Positions 51,752-60,341 of a DNA stretch of 64,000 nucleotides are shown one piece after another (position 1 is the first letter of the stretch; each line of letters begins with the position of its first letter). Below the pieces are notes generated by a model. The model was not told where the DNA came from and made no database searches. It saw only the letters and a list, made by a program, of their open reading frames with translations. Location of the stretch: positions 1 to 64,000 of the forward strand of contig NZ_FNRD01000002.1 in assembly GCF_900107635.1 (NCBI RefSeq), read 5' to 3'. Position numbers and translations under genes: made by a program. Source of the stretch: Flavobacterium gillisiae. Its GTDB lineage: Bacteria; Bacteroidota; Bacteroidia; Flavobacteriales; Flavobacteriaceae.

Positions 51752-51813
51752 AACCATTAAAAAATAAGCATATAAAACGCAACTCTTAATGAATCTAAAT
51801 GCCTTAATGGTTA
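51752..51813. repeat. ACCATTAAG-type inverted repeat, copy 3
   Basis: AACCATTAA at the left and TTAATGGTT at the right form inverted ends around ~45 bases containing CTTAATGAATCTAAAT. The layout is the same as at 57467-57529. Confidence 0.55.
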
Positions 51814-51875
51814 AAAATTTAAACTAAAACAGCACTTAAACTTATATGTTTCAAAAAGCTAAGTGCGAAATTCAT

Positions 51876-53174
51876 TTAGTAATTCTGTAGCAACCACAAT
51901 TTCCTAAAACTACTGTCCTTATCATAATCATTTGCTTGTTTTTCAATGTTAAAATAACGGTGTTTTCTTGGGTCGTTTCCTACTCCTGCCAAATACGCCC
52001 AATTTCCCCAGTTACTACATACATCATAATCTATTAACTGCGACTCAAAATAAGCTGCGCCAATGCGCCAGTCCATATTGAGTTCGTTACAAAAATAACT
52101 AGCCACATTTTGTCGGCCTCTATTGCTCATAAAACCAGTTTTTTTTAATTCAAGCATATTAGCATTGATAAACTCAGAAGGAGTTGTACCATTTATCCAC
52201 TGAGAAAGCAACTTTTTATTCAGCGCTTTTGAATTTACTTTGTCGCTTTTTATACCAGAGTATAAGAAAAATTTAGTTTGGTATTTTTTGAACATAAATC
52301 GGAAAAAATCACGCCATAACAACTCAAAAACCAACCAATACGTAGAGTCGTTGGCCTCATTTTCGTTTTCGTACTTCTTTATTTCATGATAAATCGCTCT
52401 GGGCGAAATACATCCCAAAGCCAACCAAGCCGAAAATTTTGAAGAATAATCTTCCCCTACCATTCCGTTTCTAGTTTCCTTATATGCCGATACGCTTTTT
52501 GATTCAAAAAAATAATGATTTAATCGCTTCATCGCTTCTGTTTCACCTCCTTTAAACTGAATGGCTGCACGAGAGTCTATCGACGAAAAGCGCAAGTCTA
52601 ACTCTTTTAAAGTAGGCAAAATAATTTCAGGAATCTCAGGAGACGTTATTGTAATTGGGGCTTTAAAAACAGCTCGAACGGTTGCATCTAGTTCCGTTTT
52701 TTTTCTAAATGTGGTAAAAACATCAGGAATATCTTTTATAGCAAACGGTAAATCTTCGGCGTGATACAAGGTACTAGTGCTAAATGTTTCCAGTTCACAA
52801 CGCAACTTAAAAAGCGCTGTTTGAACTAAGTTTTCAGTTTGTTTTTCTTCAAAAGCTACTTCACGTTTGGCAAAAACTTTTAGAGCTCTATATTCTTCGA
52901 CAATTTTAGGAATTTCAACTTCTGGTTTTCCTTTTAAAATGACAAGGCCAGAACCCATTTTACGTAAACTATTATCTAAATCTTGTAATGATTCTAATAA
53001 AAATTGAGCCCTATAATTTCCTATTTTTTTAAAACCATATTGGGTCGTTTCAAAATGGGCATCATCAAAACAATACACAGGTATAATTTCTTCGCTTTGA
53101 GCAATTGCTTTTATCAGTGCTTCATTATCATATAATCGTAAATCCGTTTTAAACCAAACTATCGCCGTTTTCAT
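51876..53174 (-). CDS. DASH-type cryptochrome/photolyase
   Basis: A 432-residue flavoprotein of the cry-DASH group: N-terminal Rossmann antenna domain (starting IVWFKTDLRLYDNEAL), C-terminal FAD domain with GCISPRAIYHEI, WRDFFRFMF, and SNRGRQNVASYFCN. The FAD site reads DYDVCSNWGNWAYLAG, with the Asn that faces flavin N5 and the proximal Trp both intact (near 390). DASH proteins repair UV dimers, mainly in single-stranded DNA. The gene is last of a five-gene operon and forms an ATGA overlap with the FeS photolyase gene. Confidence 0.93.
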   Translation of the reverse strand: MKTAIVWFKTDLRLYDNEALIKAIAQSEEIIPVYCFDDAHFETTQYGFKKIGNYRAQFLLESLQDLDNSLRKMGSGLVILKGKPEVEIPKIVEEYRALKVFAKREVAFEEKQTENLVQTALFKLRCELETFSTSTLYHAEDLPFAIKDIPDVFTTFRKKTELDATVRAVFKAPITITSPEIPEIILPTLKELDLRFSSIDSRAAIQFKGGETEAMKRLNHYFFESKSVSAYKETRNGMVGEDYSSKFSAWLALGCISPRAIYHEIKKYENENEANDSTYWLVFELLWRDFFRFMFKKYQTKFFLYSGIKSDKVNSKALNKKLLSQWINGTTPSEFINANMLELKKTGFMSNRGRQNVASYFCNELNMDWRIGAAYFESQLIDYDVCSNWGNWAYLAGVGNDPRKHRYFNIEKQANDYDKDSSFRKLWLLQNY

Positions 53175-54709
53175 AATTCATTTATTTTTTTTAGATAATA
53201 CTCCGCTTGTTCTAATAAGGCGACCTTGGCCTCTGGCTTCATTTTTCTCCAAACATTATACATCATTCCAATTCTTGGGTTTTTAGCTAATTTATCCTCA
53301 TTTTTATCATAAAAATTCCAATACAGGCTATTAAAAGGACATGCTTTTTCGCCTGTTTTAATTTCTTTTCTATAAAAACAAGTACCGCAATAATGACTCA
53401 TTTTATCAATATAAGATGCCGAACTCACATAGGGTTTCGTACCTACAATTCCACCATCAGCAAATTGACTCATGCCACGGGTATTTGTGATTTCAACCCA
53501 TTCAATGGCGTCAATATAGATTCCGAGATACCAAGCGTCAATCTCGTCAGGATGAATTCCTGCCAAAAGCGCAAAATTACCAGTTATCATTAATCGCTGA
53601 ATGTGATGCGCGTACGCAAAATTCAACGATTGATTTATAGCATCTTTTAAACAATTCATTTTAGTGTCGCCTGTCCAAAACCAATCTGGCAACTTTTCTT
53701 TATTGTTAAAAAAATTCATACTGGCATATTCGGGCATTTTTAGCCAATAAATCCCTCGCATGTATTCGCGCCAACCTATGATTTGTCGTACAAATCCTTC
53801 TAATTGATTAAACTCTATTTCGTCAGGTCTTTTATGCCATTCATGAATCGCTTTTTCAATAACCTCTTGTGGTGAAATCATCTTTAAATTCATAGAAAAG
53901 GAAAGTCGAGAATGATATAAAGACCACTCATTTGGCGTCATCGCATCTTGAAAACTACCAAATAATTGCAAGCATTCGACAAGAAAAAAATCTAATAATT
54001 GCAAAGATTGTTCTCGATTAATTGGCCAAACAAAATTTACAGCATCAATATTTCCGATGGTTTTAATATCTGTTGTATGGATTTCTTCAAGAACGATTGA
54101 AACATCATTACTAAAAACTAATGGCGGCGTAGGTTTGTGATTTTTGGGTAACTTTTTTCTGTTTTCACTGTCATAATTCCACTTGCCAGTTAATGGTTGA
54201 TTGCCTTCCATTAAAACATCATGCTTTTTTCTGAGCATGCGATAAAAGTTTTCCATCACAAAGGTTTTCTTACCTTCAAAAAAATGTTCCAATTCGTTTC
54301 GAGAAGTAAAAAAGTGCTCCGAATCAATTACTGAACTTGAAATCTCGATTGATTTACAAAGTTCTTTTAAAACTACATCAACACGAAACTCATCTGGCAA
54401 CTGGTATTCAAAATGGGTAAAATTATCTTTTGCAATCAGGCTTTGAATATTTTTTTCAAAGGATTGCAAATTGTCTTCATCATTCAAATACATATAGATC
54501 ACCTGATGCTTATTCAGCTCTAATGCCTTGCTAAAACTACGCATTGCAGAAAAAATCCCAACTACTTTTTGAATATGGTGCGATGCATAATCGGTCTCGC
54601 TTCGAATTTCCATCATAACATAAGTCACTGAATTATCAGCAGCTTTAAACCAGGAATGATTGCTGTTTAGTTGATCGCCGAGAACTAATCGTAACGTTTT
54701 ATTTGCCAT
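53171..54709 (-). CDS. FeS-BCP photolyase (PhrB/cryptochrome B type)
   Basis: A 512-residue protein of the iron-sulfur bacterial cryptochrome/photolyase group, whose members repair (6-4) photoproducts. It starts LRLVLGDQLN, typical of the group. The FAD-domain helix LMITGNFALLAGIHP and four cysteines are visible: one in MNCLKDA (near 353) and three in YCGTCFYR and KACPF (near 440, 443 and 456). These match the known [4Fe-4S] ligand spacing. The start at 54709 follows the DUF2256 stop (54711-54713) by one base, and an upstream in-frame start at 54736 would overlap that gene. It is the fourth gene of the operon. Confidence 0.94.
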   Translation of the reverse strand: MANKTLRLVLGDQLNSNHSWFKAADNSVTYVMMEIRSETDYASHHIQKVVGIFSAMRSFSKALELNKHQVIYMYLNDEDNLQSFEKNIQSLIAKDNFTHFEYQLPDEFRVDVVLKELCKSIEISSSVIDSEHFFTSRNELEHFFEGKKTFVMENFYRMLRKKHDVLMEGNQPLTGKWNYDSENRKKLPKNHKPTPPLVFSNDVSIVLEEIHTTDIKTIGNIDAVNFVWPINREQSLQLLDFFLVECLQLFGSFQDAMTPNEWSLYHSRLSFSMNLKMISPQEVIEKAIHEWHKRPDEIEFNQLEGFVRQIIGWREYMRGIYWLKMPEYASMNFFNNKEKLPDWFWTGDTKMNCLKDAINQSLNFAYAHHIQRLMITGNFALLAGIHPDEIDAWYLGIYIDAIEWVEITNTRGMSQFADGGIVGTKPYVSSASYIDKMSHYCGTCFYRKEIKTGEKACPFNSLYWNFYDKNEDKLAKNPRIGMMYNVWRKMKPEAKVALLEQAEYYLKKINEL

Positions 54710-54710
54710 C

Positions 54711-54848
54711 TTATCTGTTGGTTCTACATTTATCACTACAATATTTTACCTCATCCCAAACCTTTTCCCATTTTTTACGCCAAGAAAAAGGTCTTTGACA
54801 AACCAAACAGTTTTTAGTCGGTAAGTTTTGTTTTTTAATGTTTTTCAT
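54711..54848 (-). CDS. DUF2256 small zinc-ribbon-like protein
   Basis: A 45-residue protein, too short for usual gene finding. The sequence begins [14 protein letters not shown] and contains C14-X2-C17 followed by RPFSWRKKW, then KYCSDKC with Cys37 and Cys41. This matches the DUF2256 signature, where four cysteines probably bind zinc. DUF2256 genes often lie beside photolyase/cryptochrome genes. It overlaps the 3' end of the DUF2071 gene by 14 bases and is followed after one base by the FeS photolyase gene. It is likely a partner or adaptor of the photolyase set. Its biochemical role is not known. Confidence 0.88.
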   Translation of the reverse strand: MKNIKKQNLPTKNCLVCQRPFSWRKKWEKVWDEVKYCSDKCRTNR

Positions 54849-55569
54849 TTTCAAAATTGAGTCGGTTTCTTTTCCATTCTATTCCTACTGAAGAACCTTC
54901 GGCTATAAAAACAGCTACGGGTTTTGTAGCATTTAAAATCGAAAACGCATCACCATACATCGCTGTGAAATCGCAATCCATTTTATAATCTAACACTTGA
55001 TTGACCAACCAAGAGGGATGTTGCAATTTGTATTCTTCCGTATTATTTTGGTCAATTTTAGTATAACCATAATAATGTTCGAATATAAATTTCTCTAAAC
55101 TTTCACGTTTCATCGGCTTCGATTCGGTGGTTGCTTCTACATAAATGCTATTCCATTTTTTGTTTAAAAGCCATTCAAACTGTACTTTTTTACTTTTGGT
55201 TTCTGATGTGATTTCGTGTTTCGTAGGAACCACGGTATAATGCTCTTTATATAATTTATTCGCCATCCAAGCCACGATAGGATACGGAATGGTTTCATTG
55301 ATAAAAACTACACCGCGTTTTACGATATTTCCCTCTTTTCGCACTACATAAAAGCGCAAATTGATTTCTTCAAAAGTTCCAAAATGCGGAATCGGAACGT
55401 TAAAAAGCTTGGTTTTCTTGAACATAAAACCCACCAAACTTATATAAGCTTTTCCGCGATATAAATCAAGCTCGACACCTTTGGGCAAGAACGGAATTAA
55501 TATTGCGGGATCAATTTCATAATTTGCCATTATAATGTTTTCCCAGTTTGCTTTTAAAAAAAGTGTCAT
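54835..55569 (-). CDS. DUF2071 (YqjF-type) protein
   Basis: A 244-residue soluble protein of the DUF2071 family, also called acetoacetate-decarboxylase-like. It begins [34 protein letters not shown] and has [15 protein letters not shown] and [12 protein letters not shown]. In several bacteria DUF2071 genes sit beside photolyases or carotenoid genes, but no activity is established. It forms a TAATG overlap with the photolyase gene before it and a 14-base overlap with DUF2256 after it. It is the second gene of the operon. Confidence 0.85.
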   Translation of the reverse strand: MTLFLKANWENIIMANYEIDPAILIPFLPKGVELDLYRGKAYISLVGFMFKKTKLFNVPIPHFGTFEEINLRFYVVRKEGNIVKRGVVFINETIPYPIVAWMANKLYKEHYTVVPTKHEITSETKSKKVQFEWLLNKKWNSIYVEATTESKPMKRESLEKFIFEHYYGYTKIDQNNTEEYKLQHPSWLVNQVLDYKMDCDFTAMYGDAFSILNATKPVAVFIAEGSSVGIEWKRNRLNFENEKH

Positions 55570-57122
55570 TATGATTTTGTTTTTTTAGTTCTTGGGTTTA
55601 GATCAGATTCCGAAGCAAGTTCGGAATGAGTGATTCGCACATTTTTGCTTTGCAAAATTGGCTTTCTACTCACGTGTTTTTTTAAAATTCTTTTTCCCTC
55701 CTCTTTCACTTCGTCTTTCTTACGGAAACTCCAAACAATGTCACTGGCATACTTTCTAGTTTCTTCAATATTGACAATTGGCTCCGGATAGTCTTTCCCT
55801 ATTTCGCAGTTATAGAATTGTTGTTCTATGGGATTTAATTTCCATGGTTCATGGATTAAGCTAACTGGAATTTCCTCTAATTCAGGCAACCACTGTTTGA
55901 TAAAAACGCCGTCAGGATCGTGATCTTCAGAGTTTTTTATGGGACTATAAATGCGAATGGTATTAATTCCAGTTGTTCCTGATTGCATTTGGATTTGCGG
56001 ATAATGAATTCCGGGTTCGTAATCTAAAAATTGTCTTGCTAGAAAATGCAACTCGCGCCAATCTTGCCAAAGATTAAATGTAAAGAAAGAAACTACCATC
56101 GCGCGCATTCTAAAATTGATATAGCCCGTTGCAACCAGACATCGCATACAAGCATCAACAATAGGCACACCCGTTTTTCCTTCTTGCCACGCTTTTATAT
56201 AAGTTTCATTCTTTGGCTTAACCAAAGTATCATAGGCTCTATTTACGTTTTCAAATTCCATGCGGCATTCATCTTCAAATTTTTGCATGAAATGGCAATG
56301 CCAATGCAATCTTGAAACAAAATTAAGAATCGCTCGTTTGTTTTTAGAATTCTCATAATGCTGATTCGTATATTGATAAATCATTCGCATACTGACATTT
56401 CCATACGCCAAATAAGGTGACAACCTACTACAACCTTTTCTACTCAAAGCCGGCTTAGAAATGTGCTTGCTGTAATTGACGTAACGCTCCTTTACAAAAC
56501 TATCCAAGTAGCGCCAAGCGAGATTTTCACCTCCTTTTTGGAAGTTTTTATTCGGATTTGTAATGTCTTCAGAAAGCGAATTTCCCTTTATGGAACTATA
56601 AAACGCATCCTCTAGTTGAATTAAATTGAAATCTTGAACCGCACTCATTTTAGGCTCTGCGCGCATTACCTCTTCCCAGCGTTTATCCCAATGTTGTCTT
56701 GATTTTAATTTCCTGATTACACCATGCAACTGAGATTCTTTCCAAGCAATATTATTTATTTTGAAAAAAACCTCCATAGCGATATCCCGATCAAAAGTGA
56801 TTTTGTTACCAATTTCTTGATGCGAGAACACCGTTTTTATATCGTAGTTTTTTACTAATTCTGAGAAAACAGTTTGAACTTCATTATGAAAATAATAGAA
56901 GGTTCTATTTATAGGATTGAGTTTGGTTTGCAAGTCCTGAATCGACTCATAAATAAACCGCCAATGACGTACATCTGCATCATCGTAATCCATAACTGTT
57001 GGTTCAAAACAATAAACAAATAGTAAAGGAAGCCCGGAATTTTGTGCAGCAAACAAGGCTTCGTTGTCTACAAATCGTAAATCACGCTTGAACCAAACAA
57101 TATTTACACTAGTTTTACTCAC
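55569..57122 (-). CDS. Divergent cryptochrome/photolyase-family protein
   Basis: A ~517-residue flavoprotein. It has the photolyase antenna domain ([17 protein letters not shown]) and the FAD domain ([29 protein letters not shown], then IRIYSPIKN and [15 protein letters not shown]). The flavin-site segment usually reads D-x-D-LAxN-x-GGW. Here it is [21 protein letters not shown] (near residue 367), with His at the N5-facing site and Ile at the proximal electron-transfer Trp. The start is GTG at 57122, because a -7 box at 57165-57172 would start transcription downstream of the longer TTG-led frame. It is the first gene of the operon. Confidence 0.82.
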   Translation of the reverse strand: MSKTSVNIVWFKRDLRFVDNEALFAAQNSGLPLLFVYCFEPTVMDYDDADVRHWRFIYESIQDLQTKLNPINRTFYYFHNEVQTVFSELVKNYDIKTVFSHQEIGNKITFDRDIAMEVFFKINNIAWKESQLHGVIRKLKSRQHWDKRWEEVMRAEPKMSAVQDFNLIQLEDAFYSSIKGNSLSEDITNPNKNFQKGGENLAWRYLDSFVKERYVNYSKHISKPALSRKGCSRLSPYLAYGNVSMRMIYQYTNQHYENSKNKRAILNFVSRLHWHCHFMQKFEDECRMEFENVNRAYDTLVKPKNETYIKAWQEGKTGVPIVDACMRCLVATGYINFRMRAMVVSFFTFNLWQDWRELHFLARQFLDYEPGIHYPQIQMQSGTTGINTIRIYSPIKNSEDHDPDGVFIKQWLPELEEIPVSLIHEPWKLNPIEQQFYNCEIGKDYPEPIVNIEETRKYASDIVWSFRKKDEVKEEGKRILKKHVSRKPILQSKNVRITHSELASESDLNPRTKKTKS

Positions 57123-57164
57123 AGTTTTTATTTTGTTGTTTAATCTTTTTAACACAAGGTTAAA

Positions 57165-57172
57165 CAAATATA
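57165..57172 (-). promoter_or_regulatory. -7 box of the photolyase operon
   Basis: The minus strand reads TATATTTG, giving a transcription start near 57158, between the TTG at 57167 and the GTG start at 57122. This supports the GTG. No spaced TTG. Confidence 0.5.
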
Positions 57173-57227
57173 CAAAACTTAATTTAAATAGAGAATGTTA
57201 TCATAAATAGAAATAGCTTATGTAAAG

Positions 57228-57450
57228 TTATTTCACAGAGATGCGCGGAGCTATCACAGAGATACACAGAGATTTTTTTAAACCATTAAGAAATTAAGGG
57301 AAATTAAGAAAAACTTAGTGAATCTCTGTGCCAACTTTGTGACTCTTTGCGGAACAAAAATTAAGAAAAAACTTAGTGAAACTCTGTGCCAACTTTGTGA
57401 CTCTTTGCGGAACAAAAAATTAAGAAAAAACTTAGTGAAACTCTGTGAAA
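57228..57450. repeat. CTCTGTG-type repeats, cluster 3, with a tandem array
   Basis: Begins CACAGAGATGCGCGGAGC and continues with a tandem array from about 57303: AACTTAGTGAA(T/A)CTCTGTGCC, AACTTTGTGACTCTTTGCGG and AACAAAAATTAAGAAAA repeat 2.4 times with a 58-59 bp period (CTTAGTG at 57314, 57372 and 57431). It belongs with the copies at 15113 and 51512. A 71-codon open frame through it has no homology and is not a gene. Confidence 0.75.
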
Positions 57451-57466
57451 CCTATAACCATAAAAA

Positions 57467-57529
57467 AACCATTAAGTCATTCAGAACATTAAGCGTAACA
57501 CTTAATGAATCTAAATTTCTTAATGGTTT
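57467..57529. repeat. ACCATTAAG-type inverted repeat, copy 4
   Basis: AACCATTAAGTCATT on the left and TTCTTAATGGTTT on the right enclose CTTAATGAATCTAAAT, as at 51752-51813. Another unit (ACCATTAAGAAATTAAGGG) lies at 57281-57300. Confidence 0.6.
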
Positions 57530-57561
57530 GTAAAAATTAAACTGCTTGTTTGTTACAACCC

Positions 57562-59772
57562 TTATAAATTAAAATTGACTCCTAGAACTATGTTTCGTCC
57601 AATATTCGGGATTCCGTCATTTTTTAATCTTGACAAATGGGCTATGTATTTTTTGTCAAATAAATTATTTCCGTTAAGATTCACGTCAAAAACTGTTTTA
57701 CCTAATTTTACTGTACCACCAAGGCCTAAATTCACTAAAGTGTACCCATTAGATTCGGTTTCAAAACCGCTTACATTTTGCTGATTAAAAGTAGTAGCAA
57801 AGTTCAAAGTAGCAAATCCAGTTTCAAACCAGTTCTTAATTTTGAATTCGGTTCTAATCGTATTATTCCAATTGTTCGCAGGAATTAGAGGTAAAAAGTC
57901 CCCATTCTGCTTCTTACCCGTCACGGTTTCAAAACTAGTTTCATAATGCAACCAGTCTAAAGGATGAGGGTGAAAATGTAACCCAATTTCTCCTCCGTAA
58001 AGCATAGCATTGTCTTGAATATAATTAAATACGTCATTACTATCCAATACCGCTCCTGTAGGCGAAGTATAAATATAGTTGTTGATATGATTGTAAAAAC
58101 CATTTACAAAAAACTCAAAATGACTGTTGTTGTATTCTAAATTAATATCAGACTGTACATTTTGTTCCGTCTTCAAATCACTATTTCCTACTTCGTAGCG
58201 ATTAGTTCCTTCATGAACGCCATTAGACGTCAATTCAGCTAGATTAGGAGCTCTAAATCCTGAAGCCAGGTTCAGCCTTAAAGTCAAATCATCAGCAAGA
58301 TTTGTTTTGTACCCTAAGGAAGCATTAAAACTGTCAAATGATTTATCGACTGCTTTAAAATAGCCTTCTTCCCCTAAAGTTCCATGTTCCTCTGTCGTAA
58401 TTTTTCTATTGTCAAAACGCAAACCTGCTTGTAACGCGCTGTTGTTATCCCATTCATAATTAACAGTCCCAAAAACACCAAAATCATTAGTAGTAGCATC
58501 TGGAATCAAATATTCTTCACCTGAATTAACATTAGTTTGATGCATTCCTTGAATTCCTAAAATTGATTCCAGTTTACCCATTTTAGGTAAATGATACTTG
58601 GCATCGTAATTAAACGTTTTCAACTTCATTTGTAAACCTGCTATGTCGCTATCCTCAAACTCAGAGCGATCATTAGCAACATACCCTAAATCAACATCTA
58701 GTTTTGAATCTTTTAAATAGATTATAGAGTTTAAACTCAACAGATGATTGAATACCCCTTGTCTAGGAAACGCTGTGTTTTTACTTGACGATTGCGCTGC
58801 AATACCATCCTCTGGAATTCCTAAATCCAGTTTGTTGTAATTGTATCGAAGAACAGAAGAAAAACTAGAATTACTATATCCTATTCCAGTTTTAAAATCC
58901 GTTTCATTATAACGAGTATTCGTCACGCGATCTCCTCCTGAAACTCTATAATCAGAATGCGTATTGTAACTACCTCTAGCGATAAATTTCCAGTTCTCAG
59001 TGGACGTTTTTAATCCAAGAGAGGAATTACTTCCTAATGTATTGGAAAACAACTTCTGACTAAAATTAGCTTTAAATGTATTCGCATCGGCAAATTTCTC
59101 TGGGTTAAAATACAAAACCCCACCCAGTGCATCTGAACCATATAACAGAGAAGCAGGACCTTTGATGACCTCAACACTTTCTACTCCAGCATCGTTTAAT
59201 CCTAAACCGTGCTCGTCACCAAATTGTTGATTTTCCATTCGCACTCCTTGTGAATAGACTAAAACGCGGTTTCCACTTAATCCACGAATTACTGGTTTCC
59301 CTATCGAAGTTCCCGTTGAAACTTGAGAAACACCAGGAATAGTTGCTAAACCTTCTATTAAGGTTGCTGTTCCTTTTTGCTGTAATTCCTTGATAGTTTC
59401 ATGTTCCACCTTCATCACATTTTGTGATTGTATTTTATTGAAAGCGGTAGAAACGATTACCTCATCCATTTGGAAAATAGTTTCTTCCAATATAACATCA
59501 AGTGTGTTTTCTTGCTGAAGCCCTTTAATTGTTTTATTTACAGTTGTAAACCCGACGAAAGTAAAAGTCAATTTTACATTTCCATTAGGAAGATTTGACA
59601 AACTGTACTTTCCGTTTTCATCTGTCGTAGTGCCTTTATGTAATTCTGGCGCATAAATGGAAACGCCTTTTATAGGTTGGCTTGTCATATTCGTTACTGT
59701 ACCAGATACTGTACTTTGCGCATGAAGCAGCGCTGAAAACCCTAATAACAGGGTAATTATAATTTTTTTCAT
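57562..59772 (-). CDS. TonB-dependent outer-membrane receptor
   Basis: A ~736-residue receptor. After a signal peptide (1-19) comes a CarboxypepD_reg-like domain (VSGTVTNMTSQPIKGVSIYAPELHKGTTTDENGKY, near 21-105), then a plug domain (~110-215, with GLSGNRVLVYSQGVRM and VEVIKGPASLLYGSDALGGV), and a beta-barrel ending LGVNFNL. A TonB-box-like segment precedes the plug. The barrel includes HFHPHPLDWLHYE, a His-rich loop seen in metal receptors of the ZnuD kind. The small His-rich gene just upstream (59891-60241) suggests metal-linked uptake. The cargo is inferred, not shown. Confidence 0.92.
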   Translation of the reverse strand: MKKIIITLLLGFSALLHAQSTVSGTVTNMTSQPIKGVSIYAPELHKGTTTDENGKYSLSNLPNGNVKLTFTFVGFTTVNKTIKGLQQENTLDVILEETIFQMDEVIVSTAFNKIQSQNVMKVEHETIKELQQKGTATLIEGLATIPGVSQVSTGTSIGKPVIRGLSGNRVLVYSQGVRMENQQFGDEHGLGLNDAGVESVEVIKGPASLLYGSDALGGVLYFNPEKFADANTFKANFSQKLFSNTLGSNSSLGLKTSTENWKFIARGSYNTHSDYRVSGGDRVTNTRYNETDFKTGIGYSNSSFSSVLRYNYNKLDLGIPEDGIAAQSSSKNTAFPRQGVFNHLLSLNSIIYLKDSKLDVDLGYVANDRSEFEDSDIAGLQMKLKTFNYDAKYHLPKMGKLESILGIQGMHQTNVNSGEEYLIPDATTNDFGVFGTVNYEWDNNSALQAGLRFDNRKITTEEHGTLGEEGYFKAVDKSFDSFNASLGYKTNLADDLTLRLNLASGFRAPNLAELTSNGVHEGTNRYEVGNSDLKTEQNVQSDINLEYNNSHFEFFVNGFYNHINNYIYTSPTGAVLDSNDVFNYIQDNAMLYGGEIGLHFHPHPLDWLHYETSFETVTGKKQNGDFLPLIPANNWNNTIRTEFKIKNWFETGFATLNFATTFNQQNVSGFETESNGYTLVNLGLGGTVKLGKTVFDVNLNGNNLFDKKYIAHLSRLKNDGIPNIGRNIVLGVNFNL

Positions 59773-59890
59773 CAGAAGTGATTGTAGAGTATTCAAACAG
59801 AAATCTTAAAAAGAAAACTGCATTGAAATTATTTAATAAGTGAAACATCCCAACAAAACATAATATGGATTGGTTGGAAATAACTGTAAT

Positions 59891-60241
59891 TTAAATAATA
59901 ACTGAAGGCGGACCTCGAAGAGAATACAAACTGCCAGGAAACGAAATAAAGGCTTTTCCCTTCTCAAAGAAATAGGGCGTTTGTTTGTAATTGGTCTGCA
60001 GTGAATAAGCAAATACTTCTGGAGAAACATAAGACCCAAAAGTAAAATGACACACTTTACAATCATCAAAATTATGATGCTGATGTGTTATTTCAGGTTC
60101 ACCATGACTGTATTTATGATGACACTCTGTTGAAGAAAATTGCTTAATAAAATGCTCATAGGTATGAAGTGACTGAAACAGTATTGAAAACAATACTGTC
60201 AGTGCCAAAGAGAGACTAATTATAAGTTGCTTCTTTTTCAT
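59891..60241 (-). CDS. Small His-rich exported protein
   Basis: A 116-residue protein with a signal peptide or N-terminal anchor (residues ~5-26). The mature part carries clustered His/Cys residues (HTYEHF, CHHKYSHGEPEITHQHH, and DDCKVCHF) and ends SLRGPPSVII. An RGPP end is common in small proteins encoded beside metal-type TonB receptors in Bacteroidota. The start at 60241 (MKKKQL) is preferred because the 17-residue upstream extension is not signal-like. It is followed after 118 bases by the TonB receptor gene at 59772, so the two may form an operon. Probable metal-binding periplasmic or membrane protein. Confidence 0.75.
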   Translation of the reverse strand: MKKKQLIISLSLALTVLFSILFQSLHTYEHFIKQFSSTECHHKYSHGEPEITHQHHNFDDCKVCHFTFGSYVSPEVFAYSLQTNYKQTPYFFEKGKAFISFPGSLYSLRGPPSVII

Positions 60242-60273
60242 ACGCTCCAAAGGTAGGAAATCTAAAAAAAAGA

Positions 60274-60321
60274 AAACCATCTGTTTTAACAAAACTGATA
60301 GAATGTTAAAACAGATGGTTT
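60274..60321 (-). terminator. Terminator of asd
   Basis: A perfect 18-bp stem, AAACCATCTGTTTTAACA (60274-60291) / TGTTAAAACAGATGGTTT (60304-60321). It lies 20 bases after the asd stop codon. Confidence 0.88.
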
Positions 60322-60341
60322 AAAATAAAATTATAAATCAG

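Noticed and set aside
57302..57450. Tandem repeat that might be a CRISPR array
   Set aside because: The repeat unit is continuous with no unique spacers of even length, only 2.4 copies exist, and no cas genes lie nearby.
57318..57533. 71-codon open frame with repeated Cys/Leu/Thr phrases
   Set aside because: It is the readout of a 58-59 bp tandem intergenic repeat and has no ribosome-linked context or similarity.
60248..60255. TACCTTTG box a few bases before the small His-rich gene
   Set aside because: It would give a leaderless transcript and lacks a spaced TTG. The 8-base match alone is not enough.
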